A stretch of 64,000 nt of DNA, taken from contig JAJEEE010000052.1 in the NCBI GenBank assembly GCA_022821145.1, positions 32,978-96,977 on the forward strand, given 5' to 3'. The first letter of the stretch is position 1. Every line of letters starts with the position of its first letter. The DNA comes from Acidobacteriota bacterium. GTDB lineage: Bacteria; Acidobacteriota; Terriglobia; 20CM-2-55-15. Shown here in pieces: positions 41,676 through 48,400 of this stretch. The notes under the pieces were generated by a model. It did no database searches. It saw only the letters and a list, made by a program, of their open reading frames with translations, and was not told the DNA's origin. Position numbers and translations under genes: made by a program.

Positions 41676-42446
41676 TCAGCCCTCGGTGTCGGCGAACGTG
41701 AAGTCCAGATCGATCGTCTGGTTCGCGCCGACTTCCACCATCGCGGTGCGCTCGCCGTAGCGCTCGTGCCACGCGACGATCTCGTAGGTCCCGGGCGGCA
41801 GCGCCAGTTCGAACGTTCCCGTGTCGCCCGACGTGGCGTGAAACGGGTGGTCGAAGACGCCGATGGACGTCAGCATCCATCGGTGGAGGTCGCACCCGAT
41901 CGTGACCGGCATTTCCGGTTCCGAGAACGTCTGGATGTTCTCCTGGCCCTCGGTGGGCTGACCGAAGTTGAACGGCGTGTTCACCACGGTCTGGGAGTGG
42001 ACGTTGTGGAACGTGGCGTCGCTGTTCCGCACGAGCAGCGGTTGCCCGGTCATGATCGTCAACGCGCGGGGCACGTAGACGCACAGAATCTGGTCCAGGA
42101 GTACCGGCTCCTCGGGCGGCGCGTAGGCGAGCGACGCGTCGTGCCCGGAACGGACATACACGATCACGTCCTGGAGCAGACCGTCGGCGGTGACGAGGAC
42201 GGCGTTGTCCCGCGTGCCGCGAGCGTTGCGGTTGCAGAAGAAATCCGACGCCATGTTCAACGCGGGCATCTCGGGCGGGGGGCCTTCGAGAACGACGCGG
42301 CCGGTGATTCGTGCAGTCGCGGAGGCGGGATCGTAGGGCGTCGCCGCGGTGGGCAGGGAGTCGGGACCGAACGGGTCCGGCGCGTTTCCCCCGCACGCAG
42401 CCAGCATCGACAGCGCGGCCATCAAGTTTGCGGTTCGGTAGATCAT
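41676..42446 (-). CDS. cupredoxin-like lipoprotein with carboxypeptidase-regulatory-type fold
   Basis: This 256-aa protein has a lipobox L-A-A-C-G-G near residue 18. Strands around I-T-G-R-V-V-L-E-G are followed by a plastocyanin-like copper site pattern: F-H-N-V-H-S-Q, then C-D-L-H-R-W-M, with the order H...C-x-x-H...M of a type-1 copper centre. The C-terminus G-T-F-E-L-A-L-P-P-G-T-Y-E-I-V-A-W-H-E is a carboxypeptidase-regulatory-like repeat. It is probably a periplasmic electron carrier or copper protein. It lies 98 bp upstream of the PQQ dehydrogenase, which needs an electron acceptor. Confidence 0.72.
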   Translation of the reverse strand: MIYRTANLMAALSMLAACGGNAPDPFGPDSLPTAATPYDPASATARITGRVVLEGPPPEMPALNMASDFFCNRNARGTRDNAVLVTADGLLQDVIVYVRSGHDASLAYAPPEEPVLLDQILCVYVPRALTIMTGQPLLVRNSDATFHNVHSQTVVNTPFNFGQPTEGQENIQTFSEPEMPVTIGCDLHRWMLTSIGVFDHPFHATSGDTGTFELALPPGTYEIVAWHERYGERTAMVEVGANQTIDLDFTFADTEG

Positions 42447-42481
42447 GGCGACAACTCCATCGGATCGCGGTTGATCGTTCG

Positions 42482-42487
42482 ATGATA
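42482..42487 (-). promoter_or_regulatory. -10-like TATCAT for the lipoprotein-led run
   Basis: On the minus strand, TATCAT lies about 35 bp before ATG 42446, in the divergent gap that also serves the plus-strand DUF6152 gene. It would be the promoter of the long minus-strand run. Confidence 0.3.
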
Positions 42488-42502
42488 GACCCTTCGGGCT
42501 GT

Positions 42503-42508
42503 TAGACT
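42503..42508 (+). promoter_or_regulatory. -10-like TAGACT for the divergent DUF6152 pair
   Basis: TAGACT lies 60 bp before GTG 42569, followed by a T-rich stretch and then the strong GGGAGGTGG ribosome site. Confidence 0.3.
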
Positions 42509-42568
42509 GTTTTTTCGTTTTCCGATGTTGCTGTCGTGTCCGGAATGAGAATAACGGGAGGTGGGATC

Positions 42569-42973
42569 GTGAGCCATCGTGCAGTTGTCTGTGCGGGCGT
42601 TCTGGCGGTACTCGGTTGGACGGCCGGTCCGGTGACGGGCCATCATGCGTTTTCCGCCCAATATGACGAGAATCAGCCGATCGAGTTCACCGGCATCGTC
42701 GCCAAGATCGAGTGGATGAACCCGCACGCGTATTTCTACGTCAACGTCGAGGACGCATCCAGCGGCGAGGTCACGTACTGGGCGGCCGAGATGGGGTCGC
42801 CGACGTCCCTGATGCGGCGGGGATGGACGCGCAACTCCATGAAGGTCGGCGACGTCGTGACGGTCGAAGGCAGCCGGGCGAAGGACGGCAGCGCGCTGAT
42901 GAACGCGCGTTCGATCGTGCTGGCCGACAGCGGCCAGCGGCTGTTCGCCGGATCGAACCCGGAGGGGCAGTGA
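42569..42973 (+). CDS. DUF6152-family secreted protein
   Basis: The 134-aa product starts at GTG 42569, chosen over an upstream GTG because GGGAGGTGG ends four bases before it. The signal peptide ends G-P-V-T-G and the mature part begins HHAFSAQYD. K-I-E-W-M-N-P-H-A-Y-F and L-M-R-R-G-W-T-R-N-S-M-K-V-G-D follow, then S-R-A-K-D-G-S and A-D-S-G-Q-R-L-F-A-G. It is very close in layout to the 6428-6823 copy. Its stop overlaps the partner start (GTGA). Confidence 0.83.
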   Translation: MSHRAVVCAGVLAVLGWTAGPVTGHHAFSAQYDENQPIEFTGIVAKIEWMNPHAYFYVNVEDASSGEVTYWAAEMGSPTSLMRRGWTRNSMKVGDVVTVEGSRAKDGSALMNARSIVLADSGQRLFAGSNPEGQ

Positions 42974-43737
42974 GTCCGGGCGCCGGCCAGCGCGTTCCGG
43001 TCGTCCTGGCCGCGGTCCTGGTTCTGTCGGGCGGCGTCCTGGCCCAGGACGATCCCGCGTCCGCGCCGACGCCGCGTTTCGAGGACGGCACGCCCAACCT
43101 GGGCCCCGGCCCGGACGGGCTGGGCTTCTGGGACCGCGGCCCCGGTCCCCAGGTGGGCGGCGCCGACTACCCGCCGCCCGAGGCGATTCCGTTCCGGCCG
43201 TGGGCCCGCGCGCTTTACGACCAGCGGCAGGCCACGCTTGCGGCCGAGGATCCCCACGTGCGGTGCGCGCCGCCGGGCGGTCCGCGCCAGTTCGCCGTTC
43301 CGTTCGGACTGCAGATCGTGCAGGCGCCTCACATGGGCCGCATCTTCATCCTCTCGGGGGGATCGACGCGCCCGTGGCGGGAGATCTACATGGACGGCCG
43401 CGAACATCCCGAGGGTGATTTCCTGAACCCCAGCTATTTCGGTCACTCCGTCGGCCGCTGGGAGGGCGATACGCTCGTCATCGACACGGTCGGGTTCAAC
43501 GAGCGGTTCTGGATCCACCGCGAGGGGTTTCCGCATACCGAGGCCCTGCACCTGGTCGAGCGCATCACGCGTACGGACATGAACAGCCTGCGCTACGAGG
43601 TGACCATCGACGATCCCCACGCCTACACGGAGCCCTGGTCCGCTGTCTGGGTGAAGAGTTGGGCCCCCGGCCAAGAGATCATCGAGTACTTCTGCCACGA
43701 GAACAACATCGATCAGTTCCACATGGTCGGGCAGTAG
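42970..43737 (+). CDS. secreted DUF6152-partner family protein
   Basis: This 255-aa protein starts at GTG 42970, overlapping the DUF6152 stop, with GAGGGG upstream. The signal peptide ends G-G-V-L-A-Q. Motifs in order: F-E-D-G-T-P-N-L-G, F-R-P-W-A-R-A-L-Y-D-Q-R, Y-M-D-G-R-E-H-P, G-H-S-V-G-R-W-E-G-D-T-L-V-I-D-T-V-G-F-N-E and E-R-I-T-R-T-D. D-D-P-H-A-Y-T-E-P-W and E-Y-F-C-H-E follow. This is the same order as in the fusion protein, and the cleanest two-gene form of the module in the window. Confidence 0.82.
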   Translation: MSPGAGQRVPVVLAAVLVLSGGVLAQDDPASAPTPRFEDGTPNLGPGPDGLGFWDRGPGPQVGGADYPPPEAIPFRPWARALYDQRQATLAAEDPHVRCAPPGGPRQFAVPFGLQIVQAPHMGRIFILSGGSTRPWREIYMDGREHPEGDFLNPSYFGHSVGRWEGDTLVIDTVGFNERFWIHREGFPHTEALHLVERITRTDMNSLRYEVTIDDPHAYTEPWSAVWVKSWAPGQEIIEYFCHENNIDQFHMVGQ

Positions 43738-43772
43738 TCCGGCCCGTCGTTCGCCACGGAGCGGAGGCACGG

Positions 43773-45128
43773 ATGAGCGTCAGCCGGCGGCGGTTTCTCG
43801 GAACGGGCCTCTCCCTCGGTGCAGCCTTCGCGGCCATCGGCTGCCGGCGCCTCGCCGAGGAATCCTCCGGGGAACAGTCCGGCCCGCCCGGCTACGGCCC
43901 GCTGCTACCGGACCCCGAGGGCGTCCTGGATCTGCCCGCCGGCTTCTCCTACCGGATCTTTTCGAGGACCGGGGACACCATGGACGACGGGTTGCTCGTT
44001 CCGGGCGCGCACGACGGCATGGCGGCGTTTCCGGGACCGGGCGGACTCACGCTCCTGGTCCGGAATCACGAACTCGAGGCCGACGATCCGGCCGGCGGCC
44101 CGTTCGGCGCGGGGCGCGAGTTGCGCGGCGCGTTGGACCGGTCGTCGATCTACGATTTCGAATGCGTCGGCGGCACGACGAACCTCGTCTACGACACGTC
44201 CGCGCAGCGCCTGGTCCGCCACTCGCTGAGCCTGGTCGGAACCGTCCGCAACTGCGCCGGCGGACCCACCCCGTGGAACACGTGGGTGAGCTGCGAGGAA
44301 AGCGTCCAGCGGCCCGACGCCGTGCATGACCGGGATCACGGCTTCAACTTCGAAGTGCCGGCCGATTCGGAAGGCGTCGTACGCCCGGTGCCTCTCGAGG
44401 CGATGGGGCGGTTCAACCACGAGGCCATCGCCGTGGACGCGGCCTCGGGCGTCGTCTACCAGACCGAGGATCGCCCGGACGGCCTGTTCTACCGGTTCAT
44501 TCCGGACGTTGCCGGGCAGTTGGCGGAGGGCGGACGGCTCCAGGCGCTGAGGATCGCCGGCCTGGCCGGGGTCGACACGTCCAACAACGACACGCCGACG
44601 ATCGAACTCGGTCGCGCCTACGCCGTGGAGTGGGTGGACCTCGACGACCCGGCGTCTCCCAACGACGATTTGCGCGACGAAGGCCGCGCGATGGGCGCCG
44701 CGGTCTTCGCCCGCGGCGAAGGTCTGTGGTCCGCGCCCGGCGAGATCTATTTCGCCGCCACCACGGGCGGCGCCAACGAGGCCGGCCAGATCTTCCGCTA
44801 CCGGCCCAGCACGCTCGAGGGCACGGACGGCGAAGACGCCGCGCCGGGCGTGATCGAGCTGTTCGTCGAGCCCAATGACACGGAGATCCTGGACCAGGTC
44901 GACAACATCGCCGTCACGCCCCGGGGCGGGCTGATCCTGTGCGAGGACGGCAACGACGGCAACTTCGTCCGCGGCGTCACCCCGTCGGGCGTCGTCTATC
45001 CCTTCGCCCGCAACGCCATGAACGCCTCGGAGTTCGCCGGCTCAGTCTTCTCGCCGGACGGCACGACGCTCTTCGTCAATATCCAGCGCCCCGGCCTGAC
45101 GCTCGCCATCACCGGGCCGTGGGTGTAG
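43773..45128 (+). CDS. PhoX-type (DUF839) Tat-exported phosphatase-like protein
   Basis: This 451-aa protein has GGAGG before ATG 43773. S-R-R-R-F-L-G-T-G-L is a twin-arginine signal and A-A-I-G-C near residue 27 may be a lipobox. The body shows D-L-P-A-G-F-S-Y, R-N-H-E-L-E-A-D, W-V-S-C-E-E, G-R-F-N-H-E-A, Y-Q-T-E-D-R and N-I-A-V-T-P-R-G-G-L-I-L-C-E-D-G. This is the Glu-rich metal-site pattern of PhoX alkaline phosphatases, which use Fe and Ca. Activity as a phosphatase is inferred from family. Confidence 0.82.
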   Translation: MSVSRRRFLGTGLSLGAAFAAIGCRRLAEESSGEQSGPPGYGPLLPDPEGVLDLPAGFSYRIFSRTGDTMDDGLLVPGAHDGMAAFPGPGGLTLLVRNHELEADDPAGGPFGAGRELRGALDRSSIYDFECVGGTTNLVYDTSAQRLVRHSLSLVGTVRNCAGGPTPWNTWVSCEESVQRPDAVHDRDHGFNFEVPADSEGVVRPVPLEAMGRFNHEAIAVDAASGVVYQTEDRPDGLFYRFIPDVAGQLAEGGRLQALRIAGLAGVDTSNNDTPTIELGRAYAVEWVDLDDPASPNDDLRDEGRAMGAAVFARGEGLWSAPGEIYFAATTGGANEAGQIFRYRPSTLEGTDGEDAAPGVIELFVEPNDTEILDQVDNIAVTPRGGLILCEDGNDGNFVRGVTPSGVVYPFARNAMNASEFAGSVFSPDGTTLFVNIQRPGLTLAITGPWV

Positions 45129-45282
45129 AGCAGCGCCGCGGTCGTTGATCGCCCGGCAAACCGACGATCCGTAACGCGTGGACGGCCCTTCGCCGGCGCA
45201 CAACCGCCGTTCGCCGAAAAACCGTTTCGCCGCGCTCAATCCGCCCATACCGTGTCCGTCAGACGGCATTGCGAGGTAGACC

Positions 45283-46014
45283 ATGAGAGAAGATGACGGA
45301 TACGGGAGTCCGACGACACGGGAGCGGGAAGACCGGCCTCGGTCCCAGATATCGGGTCAGGTCTGGTTCGGGGTCGCGATCGTGCTGGTCGGAACCGCTT
45401 TCCTGCTCGACAACCTGGGGATCGTCAACAGCCGCGAGATCCTCCGCTTCCTGCCGCTGATCCTGGTGGGGGCTGGCCTCAGCCAGATGTTTCATGCCCG
45501 GCGCCGGTCGCAGCTCCTGTGGGGCGCAACGCTCGCGGCGCTGGGAACACTGCTGCTGCTGGGCAGCCTGGATGTCCTCCGCTTCCAGGTCTGGTCACTC
45601 TGGCCGCTGTTCTTGATTCTTCTCGGCATTCGCATCGTGACGCGAACCCGTTCGCGGGCGGCGGCGGACGACGAAATCGTGGACACGGCGCGTGTCGCCG
45701 ACCTTGCCTGCCTGGGAGGCGTCGAACGCTCGATCGCGTCCTCCGCGTTCGAGGGCGGGAACGCCACGGCGTTCATGGGCGGTGTCGAACTCGATCTGCG
45801 TCGTTCGAAATTGGCCGGGCGCACGGCCACGATCAACGTCTTTGCGATGATGGGCGGCGTGACCCTGCGCGTTCCCGACGAATGGGCCGTGGTATCGGGC
45901 GTCACGGCGATCCTGGGCGGCGTCGAAGACAAGGCGCGGCCGGAGGGCGAACCGGCCGGGACGCTCGTCCTGGAGGGCGTGGTGATCATGGGCAGCGTCG
46001 AGATCAAGAACTGA
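45283..46014 (+). CDS. LiaF/DUF5668-type membrane protein
   Basis: This 243-aa protein has GAGGT before ATG 45283. Four hydrophobic segments between residues 25 and 118 include the LiaI-LiaF-like 'llDNlgi' motif (F-L-L-D-N-L-G-I). A C-terminal soluble domain has F-M-G-G-V-E-L-D-L-R, then M-M-G-G-V-T-L-R-V-P and I-L-G-G-V-E-D, the beta-strand repeats of the LiaF 'cell wall-active antibiotics response' domain. LiaF-type proteins modulate envelope-stress two-component systems. The next two genes encode such a pair, starting 7 bp later. Confidence 0.8.
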   Translation: MREDDGYGSPTTREREDRPRSQISGQVWFGVAIVLVGTAFLLDNLGIVNSREILRFLPLILVGAGLSQMFHARRRSQLLWGATLAALGTLLLLGSLDVLRFQVWSLWPLFLILLGIRIVTRTRSRAAADDEIVDTARVADLACLGGVERSIASSAFEGGNATAFMGGVELDLRRSKLAGRTATINVFAMMGGVTLRVPDEWAVVSGVTAILGGVEDKARPEGEPAGTLVLEGVVIMGSVEIKN

Positions 46015-46021
46015 TCAGGCC

Positions 46022-47137
46022 ATGCACCCCCTCCTGAAATCCGGACGGCAACTGGCCCTCTACCTGGCTGGCTGGGTGGTGATTGCTGTCTTGTTCGCCT
46101 ACGTCTACCCGGCCACGGTGGTCGGGCAGCCGGTCAGGGATTCGGTTCTGGTTCCCGGGACACTACAGTGGCTGGCCTACCTCGTTCCTCCGTTCGTCTT
46201 CTACGCCTTCGTCTGTCTGTCGGCTTGGCACTTGTGCCGGGCGACGCCGTTGGGGGAAACGGCCTTGCACCGGGTCCTGTTTCGCCATGTCGCCGCGTCG
46301 GTACTCGCCTCAGCATTGTGGGCGACGGCTTGGGACGCGTGGTTTCGGATCTTGTCGGGGTACATGGACGGCAGGCAGAGTCTTATCGTCTTTACGGTGG
46401 TGTTGCGTGTTCTTCCCCTGATCTTCGCCGTCGGCGTTCTCCTGTTCTGGCTGTCGAGCATGTTCCACTATCTGCTGATCGCCTTCGAGCGTTCCCGCGA
46501 GGCGGAAAAGCGCCAGTTGGGCCTGGAGGTCATGGCACGGGAAGCCGAGTTGAAGGCGCTGCGCGCGCAGATCGATCCACACTTCCTGTTCAACAGCCTG
46601 AACTCGATCAGCGCCCTGACGACGACCAGCGCGGAAGGAGCGCGCCGGATGTGCTTGCGCCTGGCCGAATTCTTCCGCAGCAGCGTCAGGCTCGGCGCCG
46701 AGGACTGGATTTCGCTCGACGAGGAGATCGAGATGGTGCGCCAGTACCTGGACATCGAGAAGGTCCGGTGCGGAGACCGGCTGACGGCGGAGTTCCGGAT
46801 CGTCGAGGGATGCGGATCGTGCCGGATACCGCCGCTGATTCTCCAGCCACTAGTCGAGAACGCCGTCCGGCATGGCATACAGTCCATGGTCGAGGGCGGG
46901 TGGGTCCGGGTGTCGGCCGTCTGCGGTGACGGGCGCTTGACCCTGGCGGTGGAGAACCCGTTCGATCCCGAAGCTGTTCGTGATGCCGGCGCCGGAGTGG
47001 GATTGGACAACATCCGGCGCCGGCTTCGGGCATTGTTCGGAGCCGAGGGCGAGACCGGCGTTTCGAAGTCGGTTAACCGATTCCAGGTGGAAATCCGGAT
47101 TCCGTGCTCGGAGGAGAAGGAAACTACGGACCGATGA
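46022..47137 (+). CDS. LytS-type sensor histidine kinase
   Basis: This 371-aa protein has several transmembrane segments in residues 10-160 and no large extracellular domain. A coiled helix leads to Q-I-D-P-H-F-L-F-N-S-L-N-S-I near residue 184, with the phospho-accepting His of the HisKA_7TM/LytS type (PF06580). P-P-L-I-L-Q-P-L-V-E-N-A-V-R-H-G is the N box of the ATPase domain, and G-V-G-L-D-N-I-R-R-R-L is the G box. It pairs with the LytTR regulator that overlaps its stop. The signal is unknown; LiaF-like neighbour suggests envelope state. Confidence 0.88.
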   Translation: MHPLLKSGRQLALYLAGWVVIAVLFAYVYPATVVGQPVRDSVLVPGTLQWLAYLVPPFVFYAFVCLSAWHLCRATPLGETALHRVLFRHVAASVLASALWATAWDAWFRILSGYMDGRQSLIVFTVVLRVLPLIFAVGVLLFWLSSMFHYLLIAFERSREAEKRQLGLEVMAREAELKALRAQIDPHFLFNSLNSISALTTTSAEGARRMCLRLAEFFRSSVRLGAEDWISLDEEIEMVRQYLDIEKVRCGDRLTAEFRIVEGCGSCRIPPLILQPLVENAVRHGIQSMVEGGWVRVSAVCGDGRLTLAVENPFDPEAVRDAGAGVGLDNIRRRLRALFGAEGETGVSKSVNRFQVEIRIPCSEEKETTDR

Positions 47138-47886
47138 CCGAGCCCGGACGAAGGATCCGCGCCGTGATCGTCGACGACGAGGAATTGTCGCGCGCCCTGT
47201 TGAAGGAGTACCTGGCGCCGTTCGCGGACGTCGAGATTGTTGCCGAGTGCCGCGACGGGTTCGAGGCCGTCCGGGCGGTCAACGATCTGGGTCCCGACCT
47301 CCTGTTCCTGGACATCCAGATGCCCAAGCTCGACGGCTTCGAGGTGCTCGACCTGATCGGCGGCGACGTCGGCGTCATTTTCGTCACGGCATACGACGAG
47401 CATGCGCTGCGGGCTTTCGAGGTGCACGCGCTCGACTACCTCGTCAAGCCGTTCAGCGCGGAACGTCTCGGACGGGCCGTCGGTCGGGCGCGGGCTGGGC
47501 TGGAGGACCTCAAGGTGCGGTCGCCGGCGGCCGTGGCGGCCGACGCGCGCCCGGCAGCGGGGCCGATGCGCCGTGTGATCGTTCGTTCCGGGCCCAACGT
47601 GGACGTCGTTCCCGTCGACCGGATCGATTACGTCCTGGCGCAGGACGACTACGTGGCCTACGTCGCCGGGGGCAAGCAATACCTCAAGCAACAGACCCTG
47701 GCCGAGGTCGAGCGCCAGGTCGATCCCGCCCGCTTCGTCCGCATACACCGGTCGCACATCCTGAACGTCGACCGGCTCGCCCGCATCGAATTGACCGCCA
47801 AGGACAGCCGCGCCGCGATCCTCCAGGACGGGACCGTCCTGCCCATCAGCCGGTCCGGGTACTCGAAGCTCAAGACTCTGCTGTGA
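47134..47886 (+). CDS. LytTR-family response regulator
   Basis: This 250-aa protein starts at ATG 47134 in an ATGA overlap with the kinase. The receiver domain has I-V-D-D-E-E, the phospho-acceptor in L-F-L-D-I-Q-M-P near residue 59, V-T-A-Y-D and Y-L-V-K-P-F. The C-terminal LytTR domain has Y-V-L-A-Q-D-D-Y-V, F-V-R-I-H-R-S-H-I-L-N-V-D and I-S-R-S-G-Y-S-K-L-K. LytTR proteins bind DNA through beta-strands at pairs of short direct repeats. Targets are not identifiable here; autoregulation of the LiaF-like gene is possible. Confidence 0.9.
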   Translation: MTEPGRRIRAVIVDDEELSRALLKEYLAPFADVEIVAECRDGFEAVRAVNDLGPDLLFLDIQMPKLDGFEVLDLIGGDVGVIFVTAYDEHALRAFEVHALDYLVKPFSAERLGRAVGRARAGLEDLKVRSPAAVAADARPAAGPMRRVIVRSGPNVDVVPVDRIDYVLAQDDYVAYVAGGKQYLKQQTLAEVERQVDPARFVRIHRSHILNVDRLARIELTAKDSRAAILQDGTVLPISRSGYSKLKTLL

Positions 47887-47946
47887 ATGCGGACGTCGAG
47901 TCCGATGGCGTCCTTCGACGCGTCGCGTCGGAGGCGTCCACGCCGA

Positions 47947-48237
47947 TCACCGGTCGCTTCGATCGTCGTCCAGTTCGGCGAGCAGGGTGTGAAGCGGCGC
48001 CACGCCGGACGCCGTTGGAGGCTCCCCCCGGGGTAGCGCCGGCGGCGTCAGCCAGCCCTGGCGCACGGCCTCGGCCAACGGCGCGTCGGGCCGGAACGGG
48101 CTCACGGTGGCTTTCGGCGGCCCGATTTCCGCGACGACCCGGTCGCGGTCCGTGACGAGAATGGTCTCGCCCGATGCCGCCAGCCGCAGGTACTGGCTCA
48201 GGCTGTCTTTCAACGCCTCGATGCCGACCGACCGCAT
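47947..48237 (-). CDS. Phd/YefM-type antitoxin without adjacent toxin
   Basis: This 96-aa protein begins M-R-S-V-G-I-E-A-L-K-D-S-L-S-Q-Y-L-R-L-A-A, followed by G-E-T-I-L-V-T-D-R-D-R-V-V-A-E-I, the DNA-binding domain of Phd/YefM antitoxins. The C-terminal 45 residues form the flexible toxin-binding tail. The downstream space (47887-47946) is too short for a VapC/Doc toxin, and none lies upstream. It may be a solitary regulator or the remnant of a pair. No clear ribosome site. Confidence 0.75.
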   Translation of the reverse strand: MRSVGIEALKDSLSQYLRLAASGETILVTDRDRVVAEIGPPKATVSPFRPDAPLAEAVRQGWLTPPALPRGEPPTASGVAPLHTLLAELDDDRSDR

Positions 48238-48360
48238 ACGCCACACGGTAGCAACAGGGGGCTGGCATGTAAACGCGCGTTCTGTCCGGCCCGGACTCCC
48301 GGGCTCGGATCGAGCGGGATGGCTCCGGTGATGGGCCTGCTCTGAAACCGGGCGTCCGGG

Positions 48361-48366
48361 TATACT
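48361..48366 (+). promoter_or_regulatory. -10 box TATACT for the 48.4-52.5 kb run
   Basis: TATACT lies 34 bp before ATG 48401, leaving a leader that contains GAGG. It is the likely promoter of the beta-propeller, HMBD and heme-protein genes. Confidence 0.45.
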
Positions 48367-48400
48367 GGGCACTCGATCGAACGCTTCGAGGTGGACCGCC

